DNA from: Warburgia ugandensis
Lineage: Eukaryota > Streptophyta > Magnoliopsida > Canellales > Canellaceae
Reading direction: 5' to 3'
DNA length: 64,000 nt
Assembly (NCBI GenBank): GCA_035236585.1
Contig: CP141138.1
Coordinates: forward strand, 28,717,437 to 28,781,436
Shown here: positions 1 through 12,300 of the stretch, in pieces
Layout of the letters: every line of letters starts with the position of its first letter
Numbering within the stretch: position 1 is the first letter of the stretch
Notes under the pieces: model-generated
Databases searched by the model: none
What the model was told of the DNA's origin: nothing
Seen by the model: the letters and a program-made list of their open reading frames with translations, nothing else
Program-made: the position numbers and the translations under genes

Positions 1-1160
1 GTGAATACCTTACGTATACTTTGGAAAGAGAAACTGCCCTCTCAATATCTCAGACAGATATTCCTTTTCTCTGGCCAGATTTTACCAGAAAAGAACAACG
101 TTGAAGTCGTATTTTCCTTGTTGCTCTCACTCTTTCCTTTAATCTCCTCCATATATTTTTGTTTTTGTCCCTTTAACAAATTCACTTTTTCATCCTTTAT
201 CTCAGAGTGAGGTCATTATTGAAATTAAATATTTTGGTTTATCCAAATTTGATCATCAAAAACTTAGAACTCATAAAATATTTTGAAAAAATAAAATTCT
301 TTATTTTTAAATTGTTGTTAGTTTCTATAAAAAATAAATAAATAAATGAAATCTTATAACTATGGTGAGTCTTGTTTCACTTGTAATACATCTTTATGTA
401 TGTAATGTTAAGCCCATGAAAATATAAAAGATAATGCAACTAATGACGGTAATTTTTGTGTTTTTAGGATTTCTATAGGGCCATTAGAGATAATTCTATC
501 CCTCTTATATGTCATGATTGAAGGAACCTCTCTCTAAAATTACTACACTCATATCTCTCCGTCTCTTATTGTTTACACTTAATTATCTTACATACTTTTT
601 GTTTCTACCTTACTCTTTATATATCTTAAACTAGAAGGGTCTCCTTTCACCCATTAACCTCTTACCTTTCCTTGCCCCATGTGGCATTTTGAAATTTTTA
701 TTTGTTTTATTTCTATTTTATCTTACAAGTTGGGTGAATGGGCCACTAGATAATTTGATGTATACACCCTCTCTTTTCTAACCACGCTTGCTTTCCATCT
801 CAATTTCTTCAACATTTAATTCTGATTGAATACCTTCTTCTACCTCTAGATCTTAATCAATCTCTCCCTTAAAAAATTTCCCTTTCTATTAATGTAGATG
901 CATTCTTTTGTTCCATATTTGTACTTTGAGGCTAAACTTGCATTTTCCCTAATAATTTGTTAACAAGATATACTAATTATAATACGAAAAACGAAGCATG
1001 CACACCCATATAGGCATCACTTGGCACTTGTTGAAGTGTCAAAGTGCACAACGTTAGTGTCAAATGGGTGTTCCTATCAATTCCCATATACTATTAGTTA
1101 GTTATTTTATACAATATTGATTTTTGTAATAATATATATTCAATGAAAAATATACTTTTG
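1..1160. other. Unassigned AT-rich DNA
   Basis: No recognisable protein, LTR terminus or RNA gene was seen. A 69-codon open frame runs in from the left edge (1-210) but has no family resemblance and a low-complexity hydrophobic tail. The stretch is probably decayed repeat DNA, judged only from its surroundings. Confidence 0.4.
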
Positions 1161-1164
1161 TTAG

Positions 1165-1660
1165 TAACTTATCCTCCAGTATTTCATAAATTCGGAAAAA
1201 AAAATCCCATTTGGCTTCATTTTTAGTAATTCTAGATCTCTCCTTGATCCTAGAGGAGTGTTATACCTGAAGCAATTAAATAATACTTCCTTGATGTCCT
1301 CCCATGTTCTCAATTTGTGTCTATTCTCAAAAAGCAATCATCTAAAAGCTTTATCCTTAAGGATCATCTAAAACAAATGAGAAAAGTGGTTGGGTTTGGA
1401 AACCAAAGCCAAACAAATGTGAAACAAACATTTCAATATGAGCCTTCAAGCAACCAATGCTAACATACATGGGGATGGTCTTTAGTAACTTAGATTCCTT
1501 AGAAATTCTAGCATCTACACAAAGATCAATAACATCTAGATCTAGTGCATCTCCATTAGAATTGATACTATTCCATTTCTCTTTCAATTCCTTCATAAAG
1601 CATTCCCTGAATACTATGTCATGAAAATATTTTCTTCCATAAGTACTCAACTTTTTCCTA
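1165..1660 (-). pseudogene. Broken Ty3/gypsy gag fragment
   Basis: The minus strand reads as the central part of a gypsy Gag protein in at least two frames. One frame (1357-1650) contains a block like the Gag N-terminus with KAHIEMFVSHLFGFG, resembling the 'DPKAHIEMY' type of motif. The other (about 1165-1320) contains TWEDIKEVLFNCFRYNT followed by SRRDLELLKMKPN and a FSEFMKYWR block, matching the usual Gag order 'W-x2-L...F...RYN...L..LK..P.E.F.EF..RWR'. Frameshifts and stops separate the blocks, and no protease or pol follows on the left. It is a dead fragment. The assignment to Ty3/gypsy Gag is by motif resemblance only; the lineage is not resolved. Confidence 0.55.
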
Positions 1661-1823
1661 AATGAATGTAACTACTCATCTTTAGGATCCCCTCCACATT
1701 ATTCATAGCAATAATCCTCCCAGAGTTACTATGGTGGTGCTTACTAATATGATGTTGAAGGTCGATTTGAGGAATGGATTGGCTAGTTATTGGGAATATG
1801 AATTGGGTGAATTGGAACAATGT

Positions 1824-2880
1824 ATGATGACCCAAGTTTTCAAAAATAAGTTTTTATAAATTCATTGGAAATGGCTAGAATATCCTTGGAATTTTTTTAA
1901 GCATTTAGAAAAAACATACTACATATGTACATGTTTCCAAAATCACTCTTCGAGCATGGAAGTCATTTCAAAACTACACATTTAATTAAAATAAGTATAT
2001 ATAGTGGGCACTACCAAGACCCACTGGTCACAGCCCAAACAAACTAAATTAAATCATACATTCCATATAAGAGAATTCTCAACATTCTATTATATGCTTG
2101 TCAACATCAATTAAACGTCACTAAGGAAACAATTGCTAAAAATGAACTAAATTCATTCTCTATACTTCTAGTTCTTCAAACCAATGAGTCTTACTCACCA
2201 ATTTGAACTAATCCATGAATATGTCATCTGAAATGTCTTTAAGGGTGAGTTTGACCACGTGGTAGGAAATTCCTCCACTAATCTAAAACTACAAAAACCA
2301 TGCATATATGCAATTTAAGATGAATGCATCCAATAAAACCATTGATATCAAAATCTATGAATAATAAATATGATGGTATAACTAAGAATCAAGAGATGTG
2401 TCAAACTTCTAAAAGTAATTATATCATATAATATAGTGTCACTGAATGGGAGTGTTCATCCTACCACATGGCCTTATAGGCAGCTAGTCTGTACCCTGGA
2501 GGATAACTGACATGTTTGTCCATGTCTATAAAATTGAATGGTTTATTATGCACAAAAATGAATCACCTTCTAACTATACTTTAGAGGTGGACAACATACA
2601 GTCTAACCATAGCTCTCATGGGGCCACTAGATCTAGATGGAAGTAGCATTCCCTTCATACATACTCCCATAATAATAATCCTACTATCAAGTAGGTTATT
2701 TGAAGGACAAGGTCCATCCGAATCCTCCTAGCACATTTCATTAGGGTCTTAGAGCCCTTAGGATGACTATTACAAGTTGTAAAAATCAATAGATATTGGA
2801 AAATTATCACAAGTCATATGTAATCAATAGATATTAGATGACTATCATGAGTCGTACACAATCAATAGATACTAGATTAC
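1824..2880 (-). repeat. Del/Tekay-like LTR fragment
   Basis: On the plus strand it begins with a TGATGACCCAAG block closely matching the termini of the LTRs at 2,883 and 14,246 (TGTGATGMCCCA-type). This suggests the 3' end of a minus-strand LTR. No matching start or target-site duplication was found, so the right boundary is arbitrary. Confidence 0.35.
2765..2880. repeat. Three-copy ~38-bp tandem repeat
   Basis: Three diverged copies each combine a 'gactatcacaagtc'-like block with 'aatcaatagatattag'. The period is about 38-39 bp. It lies just before the LTR-like terminus at 2,883. Confidence 0.6.
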
Positions 2881-2882
2881 TG

Positions 2883-4253
2883 TGATGCCCCACGTTTTTA
2901 AAATTCGAGATCCCTTGTTTTAAAATTCCTTTTAAAGGCAAAACAACATAAAAAATCTTTTCATTGAAAAGAATATCTAAAACTCCAAGTGTCATTTCCT
3001 ATATAAACACAAGGACTTTATAGTTGAATGAATGTCTTATTCCTACCAAAAAATCAATAAAGTTTCCGCTATTTTTTGGACATATGAGCATTAAATGCAT
3101 GCAATGCAAATCACCTGATAGACTTACAAATCATTTTCATGTTCTAAAAACAAATACCAAAATTTATCATATCCTAGAACCTCAAGTCACAACCACATAA
3201 CATCACATCACATTCCATTGAATAAAAATGAGTCTACTTCAAAGTAAATATACATTCACATCCCTTAATAGATTATGAAACAAATCTCAAGTTGTAAGGT
3301 TCACCTTTTAGATACTAGAAGTCCCAATCTCCTATAATTGCAAGTCCCCAATTTTCTTTCACATCCTCAGCTCAGCCCATTCATCCTTCAATTCTAATTA
3401 TTCCAATGTGAGATAGTGTAAACAAAGTATAATGTCTCGACAAGCTTGAACTTGTGTAAGTAGAATAAGTCACTATTTTGGGATGCAATTCATGATTTAC
3501 TTAATTAATGTATATTGACAATTATTCACATCTAAATAAATTCATGATGCTTCAGAATATGTGCACATGTTGATATTATAAGTTCCTAAATCATATTATC
3601 CATGAAATCAATTTGCATGTTTCAAGAAGCTTAGTTGAATAAATCATAAGACTTTAATAATTCTTTTGAATATATCAATGCTTCATCCTTTCATAATTAT
3701 GCAAGCATTCCATGCCTTTGTCGTTTCATGAACATTTAGTCATACAAAAATCCTTTTTCATACATAAATACATAACATATAGTCCTTTAAGATCATTCAT
3801 ATCATTTAGTGATTGAATTAGTAAATAAGGATTAAGGTATTTAAAATTCTCATCATCATGTGTACAGGTATTATCTCCCATACTTTTCTTGATGAACACA
3901 TTGCATTTCAAATTCATTTATGATTTCATACATGATCATGCAGAATCACTCATAATGCTCAATTAATCCAACACATTCATGAACCAAATCCTAGAAAAAC
4001 CATCAATCTGGAAAAATTAATGTATATCAAAATCAATTGGCAAAAATTATCAACTAAATATAAGCATTAAAGCATGGTATTGACAAAAGTAAGAGTCAGT
4101 CAATAAAATTAAAGATAGAGTCGGCAAATCATCTATCTAGTAAAATGCAAAAATATTCCTAGTTTCAAGAGTGAATCATCGATTAAGGATGCACGTAAAA
4201 TCTCAGCATCAAATCAAGTTGAAAACCAAAATTATGAAAATGAGGTGGCACAC
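2883..4253 (-). repeat. Del/Tekay-like LTR fragment
   Basis: It starts with TGTGATGCCCCACG. About 180 bp in is a block ('gacatatgagcattaaatgcatgcaatgcaaatcacctgata', split by mismatches) shared in the same relative position with the LTRs at 10,817 and 14,246. These look like members of one LTR superfamily in the minus orientation. The far end is cut where the 4,254 LTR begins. Confidence 0.4.
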
Positions 4254-6151
4254 TGTTGATTGCTTTCTAAAAGTGCACGGGCTATTGTAGTATAGCTTTT
4301 GCAAGTACGAGACGATCCAATGAGGACTCGACTCAAAAAGAATAGAGTTAAAATAAAATTTAATTTTCCACAAATTAATAAAAATTACAGGAATTGAATA
4401 ACAATAAACTAAAAACTTAGATCTATTGAAGTAATGAAAAATATAGAATTATGAATTGGAAAGACATAAAATTAAACAAAATATTAATTAAAATCCACTT
4501 CCCTAGCTTGATCATAGTAAAATTCCTCAATTTTGTCCACATCCAAGTCAATCAACCTTCATCAATCCATCTCTTATGTCTCTAATTAAATATCCAATGG
4601 CTGGATTATGCAGGTCTTTTAAAATTTAATGATCCAGACTAAGGAAATAATTTGAGAATTGGATTGATTATATAAATTTTTTATTTTTATTTTTTTATAT
4701 CACCCATAACATTCTCCAATGTGTCACACATCAGATGCTATTCATGGATTTTCTTAATCTTTTTTTAAATTAAGATACCAAAGCAACACCTCTTACTACG
4801 TCTACAAGTGAGAGAGTGTGACTAGAAAACAGAAGGTAACTAGGACAGTTATGCGTGGTTGTGCTCGTGTGACACTAGCTAAGCAATTATCTTATCCCTG
4901 TTCACAATCCACAATCAATCCAATCTCTACTTACAATCCATGAATAGTCAAAATATATGGAGATTTCACTAACTTTGGTCATTGATTTCTTCTACTTTCT
5001 AATAGAATTTTCCAATGAAACTTGGTAACTAGAATAATTTGATATCAATAAATTCAATCATATGGTTAGATTTCAAATCAATATAACAAAATTAAGATAT
5101 TTAATTACAAACATAGGCTGTTCACCAACCTGCACAACAATACCTTTAAAGATTATTTCATAAGATTAAACAATCCAACCATTAAATTTCAAAAAAATTT
5201 ATACAAAACTCTTTGTAACTCGAATTAAAATATAATAAAAGGATTAGATCATTCAAGAAAGCATCAAATAAACCAAACTAATGGTGCAAAACTTTAAGTA
5301 ACTCACTATTATAGTTCATGCAAACAGTAGCAAGTAGCTAAATTTAATCAATTCAAGTTACAATATTTGAAATGAAAATTGAAAATTAAACACCTATGTC
5401 TTCTTCTCCTTGATGCCTTCTATCCAATGAATCAAATTTCAGAGATCTTTATCAAGTATCAACGCAGGAACCAATGTGCAAAGTACCCCTATTCACTAGC
5501 ATGTGCGTCCACTATTCATCTTCTTCAACCTCCATTTTTCTCTAAATTATCAAGCTTTTTTTAACTACATCTTCGATCTGATGTTTATAGATGATGGGAA
5601 ATTAGTTTGTATTTAATTTTTAATAATTTCCTTCTCCATTCACTTTTATTTTCTCCAAAGAATGCTAAGTTAACTAAATTTTCTATTTTTTAACTTAGTT
5701 TCCTATTAGGAAACTATTTCCTCTCCCTCCATCCTTTTCACTTTACTCATTAAACATAAAGTCTCTTACCATTCTCAATTCTCTTATGCTCATGGTTCAG
5801 ATTTGATGCTTGAGAATTGAAATAGAGTCCTTGCTTCTTAATTTTGATCTAGATAATCTGGATTGATCTAAGTTGTCCAAGATCTAAGATGTTGATCGGC
5901 TTGATTTAACTGCATAGACCTTGATTTACCACCTTCAAAACAAAGAAAATAACCTAATTAGTTTTATACAACACTCAATTTTGCACATACTTACCTCGGA
6001 TCATCATCTAACCTTGAGAATTTACCAGATTAAGATTAGATCATAAAAATTTCAAATGATATATTTTTCATACAAATTTCTAAATTATCTTAAAAATATA
6101 TCAAAATTCATGCTAAATGAGGGTAATTTATATAATAATGGACTCTTAACA
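4254..6151 (-). repeat. 3' LTR of the Athila-like element (subfamily B)
   Basis: A ~1.9-kb segment begins TGTTGATT and ends CTTAACA on the plus strand, so as a minus-strand LTR it has TG...CA ends. It abuts the 3' non-coding region of the pol-bearing element: the 'gcaaaatgctgg' block at about 6,160 matches the same block before the LTR at 41,365. A TATA-like CTATAAAC lies on the minus strand at about 5,585-5,592, roughly 560 bp inside the LTR. Near its 3' end it is distantly alignable with the 5' LTR at 24,986-27,578, but overall it is a different subfamily. Confidence 0.5.
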
Positions 6152-6374
6152 TACCACCCAGCCAGCATTTTGCTAGTCCCAAGTAAAGCATGCAAAAAAC
6201 CATATTACATAATTGATACAAATTGCCACTTTCATAGGTAGTCATGATTGGATTTAGCATATGCAATAAGAACTTAAACCCCTAGGCTACCCCTAGTGGA
6301 CGAGTTAAATTTCATGAGGGTTTGCAGTGAATTTATCCACAAAATTTTAAAAATCTTCTCTAGAATGTGCTTGA

Positions 6375-6935
6375 TCTCCCTATTGGATACCTTTACATGG
6401 TTACTGTTCCAAGGATGGTATGGGTGGTTATCCTATGGTTGACTCCATACTTTTTCATTAGATTCTCAAACACTTTATTACAAAAATGTTTCCCCCCATC
6501 ACTTATTATGGCTCTTGAAGTACCAAATCATGTGAAAATATTTACTTTTAAAAAATTTTCCACAACCTTGTGATCATTGGTTTTGTATGGTGCAGCATCC
6601 ACCCACTTGAACACATAGTCCACTCCTACTAGGATGTAAATATTCTGAAAAGAATTAGGAATGGGTCCCATGAAATCTATATCCCAAATGGTTCTATGAC
6701 AAGGATTGGGTTTACAGGCATCATATGCCTCCTGCCTAGACTTCTTAACCATTGGCACCTTACACATGTTGTGTAGTAAGTATGTGCATCCTTAAATATG
6801 GTGGGCCAATAAAAGCCACACTATAAAATTTTTACAACGATCCTTCTAGAGCTAAAGTAGCCCTCACATGCATGATCATGACAAAAGGATATAATTTTAT
6901 TGTGTTTACTATCTAGGACGCATCTCCTAATCACG
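6375..6935 (-). pseudogene. Integrase fragment of the Athila-like element
   Basis: The minus strand encodes the zinc finger ([13 protein letters not shown] followed near 6,765 by the CxxC pair CVRC) and the rve core. In the core the first catalytic Asp is in DIDFMGPIPNSF, followed by YILVGVDYVFKWVDAAPYKTNDHKVV, and the second Asp is in SDGGKHF. The third catalytic position is altered: the family block 'YHP...GQVEVSNREI' reads YHPWNSNHVKVSNREI, so Glu is replaced by Lys. A stop follows 'VNIFT', and the C-terminal third is missing because the 3' non-coding region follows immediately. Integrase would join element DNA to the chromosome; this copy is inactive. Confidence 0.75.
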
Positions 6936-9166
6936 TGATCGAGACAGTGCTTGAATAAGTATGGGTCATCGTCTCAAGTAAAATATCTGACCTTGGTCAA
7001 AAATCTCTTTTTATCTTGTTTGGTCCAATGATTAGTCATTTTTCCTGTAACAACATAATTAACAATATCACCATTCCAAAGCAACTAGGAAATATGCAGT
7101 AGTTGTTCATCTGAGAAGGATTCAGTTATAGGCACCTGATCACTAGCATGTTCCACCACTAATCTGGATAAGTAGACTGCTACAACATTTTTGGAACCTT
7201 TTTTGTCCCAAATTTTTAAGTCAAACTCTTGTAATAGGAGTATCCAATGGATCAACCTATGTTTCACAACCCTTTTAGAAAGGAGGTACTTTAAAATTTT
7301 TACAACGGTCCTTTTAGAGCTAAAGTAGCCCTCACATGCATGATCATGACAAAAGGATATAATTTTATTGTGTTTACTATCTAGGACGCATCTTCTAATC
7401 ACGTGATTGAGACAGTGCTTGAATAAGTATGGGTCGTCGTCTCAAGTAAAATATCTAACCTTGGTCAAAAATCTCTTTTTATCTTGTTTGGTCCAATGAT
7501 TAGTCATTTTTCCTGTAACAACATAATTAACAATATCACCATAACAAAGCAACTAGGAAATATGCAATAGTTGTTCATCTAAGAAGGATTCAGTTATAGG
7601 CACCTGATCACTAGCATGTTCCACACTAATCTGGATAAGTAGATTGCTACAACATTTTTGGAACCTTTTTTGTCCACAAATTTTTAAGTCAAACTCTTGT
7701 AATAGGAGTATCCAATGGATCAACCTATGTTTCACAACCCTTTTAGAAAGGAGGTACTTTAAAAATTTTACAACGGTCCTTCTAGAGCTAAAGTAGCCCT
7801 CACATGCATGATCATGACAAAAGGATATAATTTTATTGTGTTTACTATCTAGGAAGCATCTCCTAATCACGTGATCGAGACAGTGCTTGAATAAGTATGG
7901 GTCGTCGTCTCAAGTAAAATATCTGACCTTGGTCAAAAATCTCTTTTTATCTTGTTTGGTCCAATGATTAGTCATTTTTCCTGTAACAACATAATTAACA
8001 ATATCACCATACCAAAGCAACTAGGAAATATGCAGTAGTTGTTCATCTGAGAAGGATTCAGTTATAGGCACCTGATCACTAGCATGTTCCACCACTAATC
8101 TGGATAAGTAGACTGCTACAACATTTTTGGAACCTTTTTTGTCCCAAAATTTTAAGTCAAACTCTTGTAATAGGAGTATCCAATGGATCAACCTATGTTT
8201 CACAACCCTTTTAGAAAGGAGGTACTTTAAAAGTTTTACAACGGTCCTTCTAGAGCTAATGTAGCCCTCACATGCATGATCATGACAAAAGGATATAATT
8301 TTATTGTGTTTACTATCTAGGACGCATCTCCTAATCACGTGATCGAGACAGTGCTTGAATAAGTATGGGTCGTCGTCTCAAGTAAAATATCTGACCTTGG
8401 TCAAAAATCTCTTTTTATCTTGTTTGGTCCAATGATTAGTCATTTTTCCTGTAACAACATAATTAACAATATCACCATACCAAAGCAACTAGGAAATATG
8501 CAGTAGTTGTTCATCTGAGAAGGATTCAGTTATAGGCACCTGATCACTAGCATGTTCCACCACTAATCTGGATAAGTAGACTGCTACAACATTTTTGGAA
8601 CCTTTTTTGTCCCAAATTTTTAAGTCAAACTCTTGTAATAGGAGTATCCAATGGATCAACCTATGTTTCACAACCCTTTTAGAAATGAGGTACTTTAAAA
8701 TTTTTACAACGGTCCTTCTAGAGCTAAAGTAGCCCTCACATGCATGATCATGACAAAAGGATATAATTTTACTGTGTTTACTATCTAGGACACATCTCCT
8801 AATCATGTGATCGAGACAGTGCTTGAATAAGTATGGGTCGTCGTCTCAAGTAAAATATCTGACCTTGGTCAAAAATCTCTTTTTATCTTGTTTGGTCCAA
8901 TGGTTAGTCATTTTTCCTGTAACAACATAATTAACAATATCACCATACCAAAGCAACTAGGAAATATGCAGTAGTTGTTCATCTGAGAAGGATTCAGTTA
9001 TAGGCACCTGATCACTAGCATGTTCCACCACTAATCTGGATAAGTAGACTGCTACAACATTTTTGGAACCTTTTTTGTCCCAAATTTTTAAGTCAAACTC
9101 TTGTAATAGGAGTATCCAATGGATCAACCTATGTTTCACAACCCTTTTAGAAAGGAGGTACTTTAA
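6824..9166 (-). repeat. Five-unit tandem array, 468-bp period, made of RNase H-to-integrase pol sequence
   Basis: The same ~468-bp unit recurs five times, shown by a repeated 105-codon open frame at 7085, 7553, 8021, 8489 and 8957, each exactly 468 bp apart. Each unit holds the C-terminal RNase H block ([20 protein letters not shown]), the spacer and the N-terminal integrase zinc-finger block. At the four internal joins (~7292, 7760, 8228, 8696) integrase 'KIL' runs straight into RNase H 'KYLLSKR'. The outer left edge continues into real integrase (CGFYWPTIF) and the outer right edge into real RNase H, so the array expanded in place. All units share the same premature TGA in the spacer (just left of 'DDDPYLFKH'). 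Copies differ by few substitutions and small indels. Confidence 0.92.
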
Positions 9167-9500
9167 GGATGTGTTATCTGAGTACACTATAACTTTAGAC
9201 CCTAACAAGTAAGATCTAAACTTATCCAAAGCAAACACTATAGTTATCAACTCTTTCTTAGTAGTTGAATGGCCAATTTGCACAACATTTAGTGTTTTAC
9301 TATTGCAATATATCACATGGGGAAGTTTATCAATGCGCCACCCCAAAACAGCTCCAACGGCATAATCGGATACATCACACATAATCTCAAAAGGTTCGTT
9401 CCAATCAAGTGGTCCGATGATGGGTGCCAAAGTCAACTTGACCTTTTTCCACTCAAATGCTTTCTTACAGTTATCATCAATGTCAAAAATGTCCTCCTTT
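8957..9500 (-). pseudogene. RNase H domain of the Athila-like element
   Basis: The open minus frame 9748-8957 (263 codons) runs from the end of RT through RNase H. RNase H signatures are [13 protein letters not shown] (first catalytic Asp), [24 protein letters not shown] (catalytic Glu) and [13 protein letters not shown] (third Asp). It then reads through [20 protein letters not shown] into a VVAVYLSRL block; intact relatives have 'VADHLSRL', so His is lost here. In an active element RNase H removes the RNA template. The domain is complete here, and its C-terminal part is the source of the tandem array. Confidence 0.8.
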
Positions 9501-10300
9501 TTAAGTAGATCACATAGGGGCATGGGAATTTTTTTAACATCTTTGATGAATCTTATGTAAAAACAAGTGTATCCTAAAAAGGAGTGGATTTCTTTCACCA
9601 TCCTTGGTGGAGGAAGGTTGCCTATTAAATCCACCTTTTCCTTATTGACCTCTAAACCATTGGATGATATAATATGGACTAGCATTATCCCACTTTGTAC
9701 TATAAACTGGCACTTTCCTAGTTTAACACAAGATTCTTCTCCTAACACCTTGCAAGAACTAACTTTAAGTCATGCAGGCACTCATCAAAAGATGACTGAA
9801 ATACTGAGCAGTCATTCATGAATACCTCTAAAAATCATTCTACCATATCAAAAAAGATACTTAACATACACGTTTGAAATGTAACAAGAGCATTGCAAAG
9901 CCTAAAAGGCATATGTTGGTAAGCAAAGGTTCTAAAAGGATAGGTGAAGGTGGTCTTCTCCCGATCCTCAAGTGCTATAGGAATCCGGTTGTAATAAGAA
10001 TATCCATAAAAAAAAAAAATATTAATAACTATGCTCGGCTAACCTCTCTAGCATTTGGTCAATAAAAGGGAGAGGAAAGTTTGTTCAACTTTTAGTAGTC
10101 AATACAAACTCTCTACCAAGTGATCATGCGGGTGTGTACTAACTCATTTTTCTCATTTTTGACTACTGTGACATTGAACTTCTTAGGTACAACCTGAATG
10201 GGTCTGATCCAAGGGTTGTCAAAGATAGGGCATATGATGCCAACATTTAGAAGCTTTAGGATTTCATCTCTAACTACTTCCTTCATAAGGAGATACATTC
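9501..10300 (-). pseudogene. Reverse transcriptase domain of the Athila-like element
   Basis: Motifs appear in family order but in several frames: EVVRDEILKLLNVGIICPI and IQVVPKKFNVTVVKNEKNE (10,298-10,113), then CIDY and KLN, a 'YSGYNRIPIALEDREKTTF' block, AYQHMPFRLCNA, and the catalytic loop with VFMNDCSVF. Family members have F-M-D-D at this point; here the second motif Asp pair reads N-D, a catalytic loss. [16 protein letters not shown] and [15 protein letters not shown] follow as thumb/connection. An A-rich run (~10,010) and stops break the frame. Nonfunctional. Confidence 0.75.
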
Positions 10301-10816
10301 TTCTTTTTGTTTCCCTATAAGGTTTTTGTATTTTCTTTCAGGTGCATCCTATGCATGCATACAGCTGGACCATTCCCTTTTATGTCTGCCATGCCTAGAT
10401 CTAATGCTATTATCCAAGGTAAGGTTTCAACTGGTCCTAGGTAAGAATATTTGAGATTGTTAGGCAAGGATTTTAGGGCCAAAGAAGGTGGTTGCTCTAT
10501 AGAGGGTATTGGGATAGACTTTGAAGGAGGGAGTGGCTCCACATAAGGGCCCTACTTAGAGGTATCCATAATTGAAGCAACCTCCAAAAGGTTGTTTACC
10601 TCCTCAATAGACTTATCTTTATCAAAATCTCTATTAAAATGGATGAGAATAGGCCTCTAGTGGGTCAAAGATGGACAATGGTGGATGAATGTCATGAATT
10701 AGACTCTCGAACAAATTCACATCACAAGAATCATCGTGATCTAAATGTTGTTGATCAGCATTAAAGACATTAACTTTCACCTTCATGTTGCCAAACAACA
10801 GTTTCATTACACCATT
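10301..10816 (-). pseudogene. Protease-RT linker of the Athila-like element
   Basis: Reading leftward from the insertion edge at 10,816, the minus strand gives NGVMKLLFGNMKVKVNVFNA and then HDDSCDVNLFESLIHD. These correspond to the end of the protease and the acidic linker before RT. An open stretch at 10,542-10,315 (EPLPPSKSIPIPSIEQPPSL, then LKSLPNNLKYSYLG) is the usual proline-rich pre-RT segment. It joins the protease at 21,613 when the nested insertion is removed. Confidence 0.65.
10811..10816. repeat. Left copy of putative target-site duplication (ACCATT)
   Basis: ACCATT directly precedes the TGTAGCGACCCC LTR terminus. The same ACCATT occurs at 21,608-21,613, where the protease reading frame resumes. 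It fits a 5-bp gypsy duplication (CCATT) plus one chance base. Confidence 0.55.
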
Positions 10817-11280
10817 TGTAGCGACCCCAATCCTTAAGGCCTATATTTAACATAATCAAGCATAGTGATTGGGCTAAGCAAGGCCTTCATGGCCTTCATT
10901 TATTTATTTTTTCATAATATATATCACAACGGAAGTATTAAGAGAGCTAAGTGCTCTTGTCCTATGCATTTATTCATTTAACTAAAAAATTGTCTTCTCT
11001 TTTAACTACTAAGTTCTACCTAAATTTCAGCAGAGTCTCCTTTGTTTTTTGGATTTATGCATTTAATGCATGTAATGCGGTTTACTTGATAAACAATATA
11101 ACAATTATAAAGCACTTAAAGGAGACTCAGTCTCCATACTATTTAATATAATACATCACTAACACCTACTTGCTAACTAGGAGTTCAAGTGAGTCTCATA
11201 CATGCCCCATCAACATAAAACATATAGAATGCATAAGGTTAGTTGTTGAATAATAAGACATAACTCGTACTCCACGTCAG

Positions 11281-11287
<7 letters not shown>

Positions 11288-11319
<32 letters not shown>
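11288..11319. repeat. (AC)16 microsatellite
   Basis: An uninterrupted AC dinucleotide run of about 32 bp inside LTR 1. Confidence 0.95.
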
Positions 11320-11320
<1 letters not shown>

Positions 11321-11839
11321 ACAAAATTTTACATCTTCAGTTAGGCTTTCTTCATTTCATTCAATAACCTTTCCCTTATCAGCTTGACTAGTACCTATAA
11401 AATAAAAAGGCGAGCTGCAAAGCCTAGTAAGGGAAAAGAACTAAACCTATGCATATCCTGCCATTATTATTGAGATGTGCTCAAATGCACATTCAAACCC
11501 AACCATGGAGCATTTATTTTCCTTTTAACTGATCATCTACAAAGTAGCTAGCATGTATTATCATGTATAACATATGGATATTAGAACAGAATTGCAGTTT
11601 ATTCCAAATTCAAATATGAAGCAATAGCCATAGCATGCAACCAAACCCATACAATATCAATTCCCCATTCATGTCCAACCGCAGGACATTCACTTCTATT
11701 TCAATAGATGAATAACTAAGTTATGAACTTCATTCTAAATTAAAATGCAAACCATAAGCATAACATTCAACAAAGTTGCATATTCATTTAATGGTTCCCT
11801 CAGTAGTAATAAACAGGCATGACATTATCACCATGATTC

Positions 11840-12300
11840 AGTAGTCATCTCCCTCAAGGTTTACCATCTTGGGCGGCCCACTATGAGTATCACAAACAAG
11901 AAAACCAGACCCTCAGGGTTTACCATCTTGAGAGGCTCCAAAGTCAGGTTCCCTCAAGTTTACCATCTTGGGTGGCTCCACCATAGTTGCAATCAACTAG
12001 GAATCCCTTTCCCTTAGGGTTTACCATCTTGGGAGGCTCAAGTCTGCTAGCTCATCCCTCAAGGTTTACCATCTTGGGCAGCTCCACCATGATCCCAAAA
12101 GACCAGGAAGCCCTTTCCCTCATGGTTTACCATCTTGGGAGGCTCAATAACCGACAATCCATTCCTCATGGTTTAACATCTTAAGCAGCTCTACCATAGT
12201 CGCTAGCAACTAAGTAGCCCTTTCCCTCTAGGTATACCATCTTGGAAGGCATCATCATAGCTTACTGGGCAGTCCTCAGGGCTTACTATTTCAAGATTGA
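11840..12300. repeat. Tandem array built on TTTACCATCTTGGG
   Basis: At least eight diverged copies of a unit centred on 'ccctcagggtttaccatctt' plus 'gggaggctc' are spaced about 50-65 bp apart, alternating 'gggaggctca' and 'gggcagctccacca' versions. This points to a higher-order unit of about 115 bp. Lies inside LTR 1. Confidence 0.75.

Noticed and set aside
1..210. 69-codon frame at the left edge
   Set aside because: Truncated by the window, low-complexity and without family resemblance.
6824..9166. CRISPR-like or regulatory repeat array
   Set aside because: The units are long coding segments of retroelement pol, contiguous with no spacers.
9317..9821. Plus-strand frames (63 and 84 codons)
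   Set aside because: Antisense shadows of the RT/RNase H coding strand.
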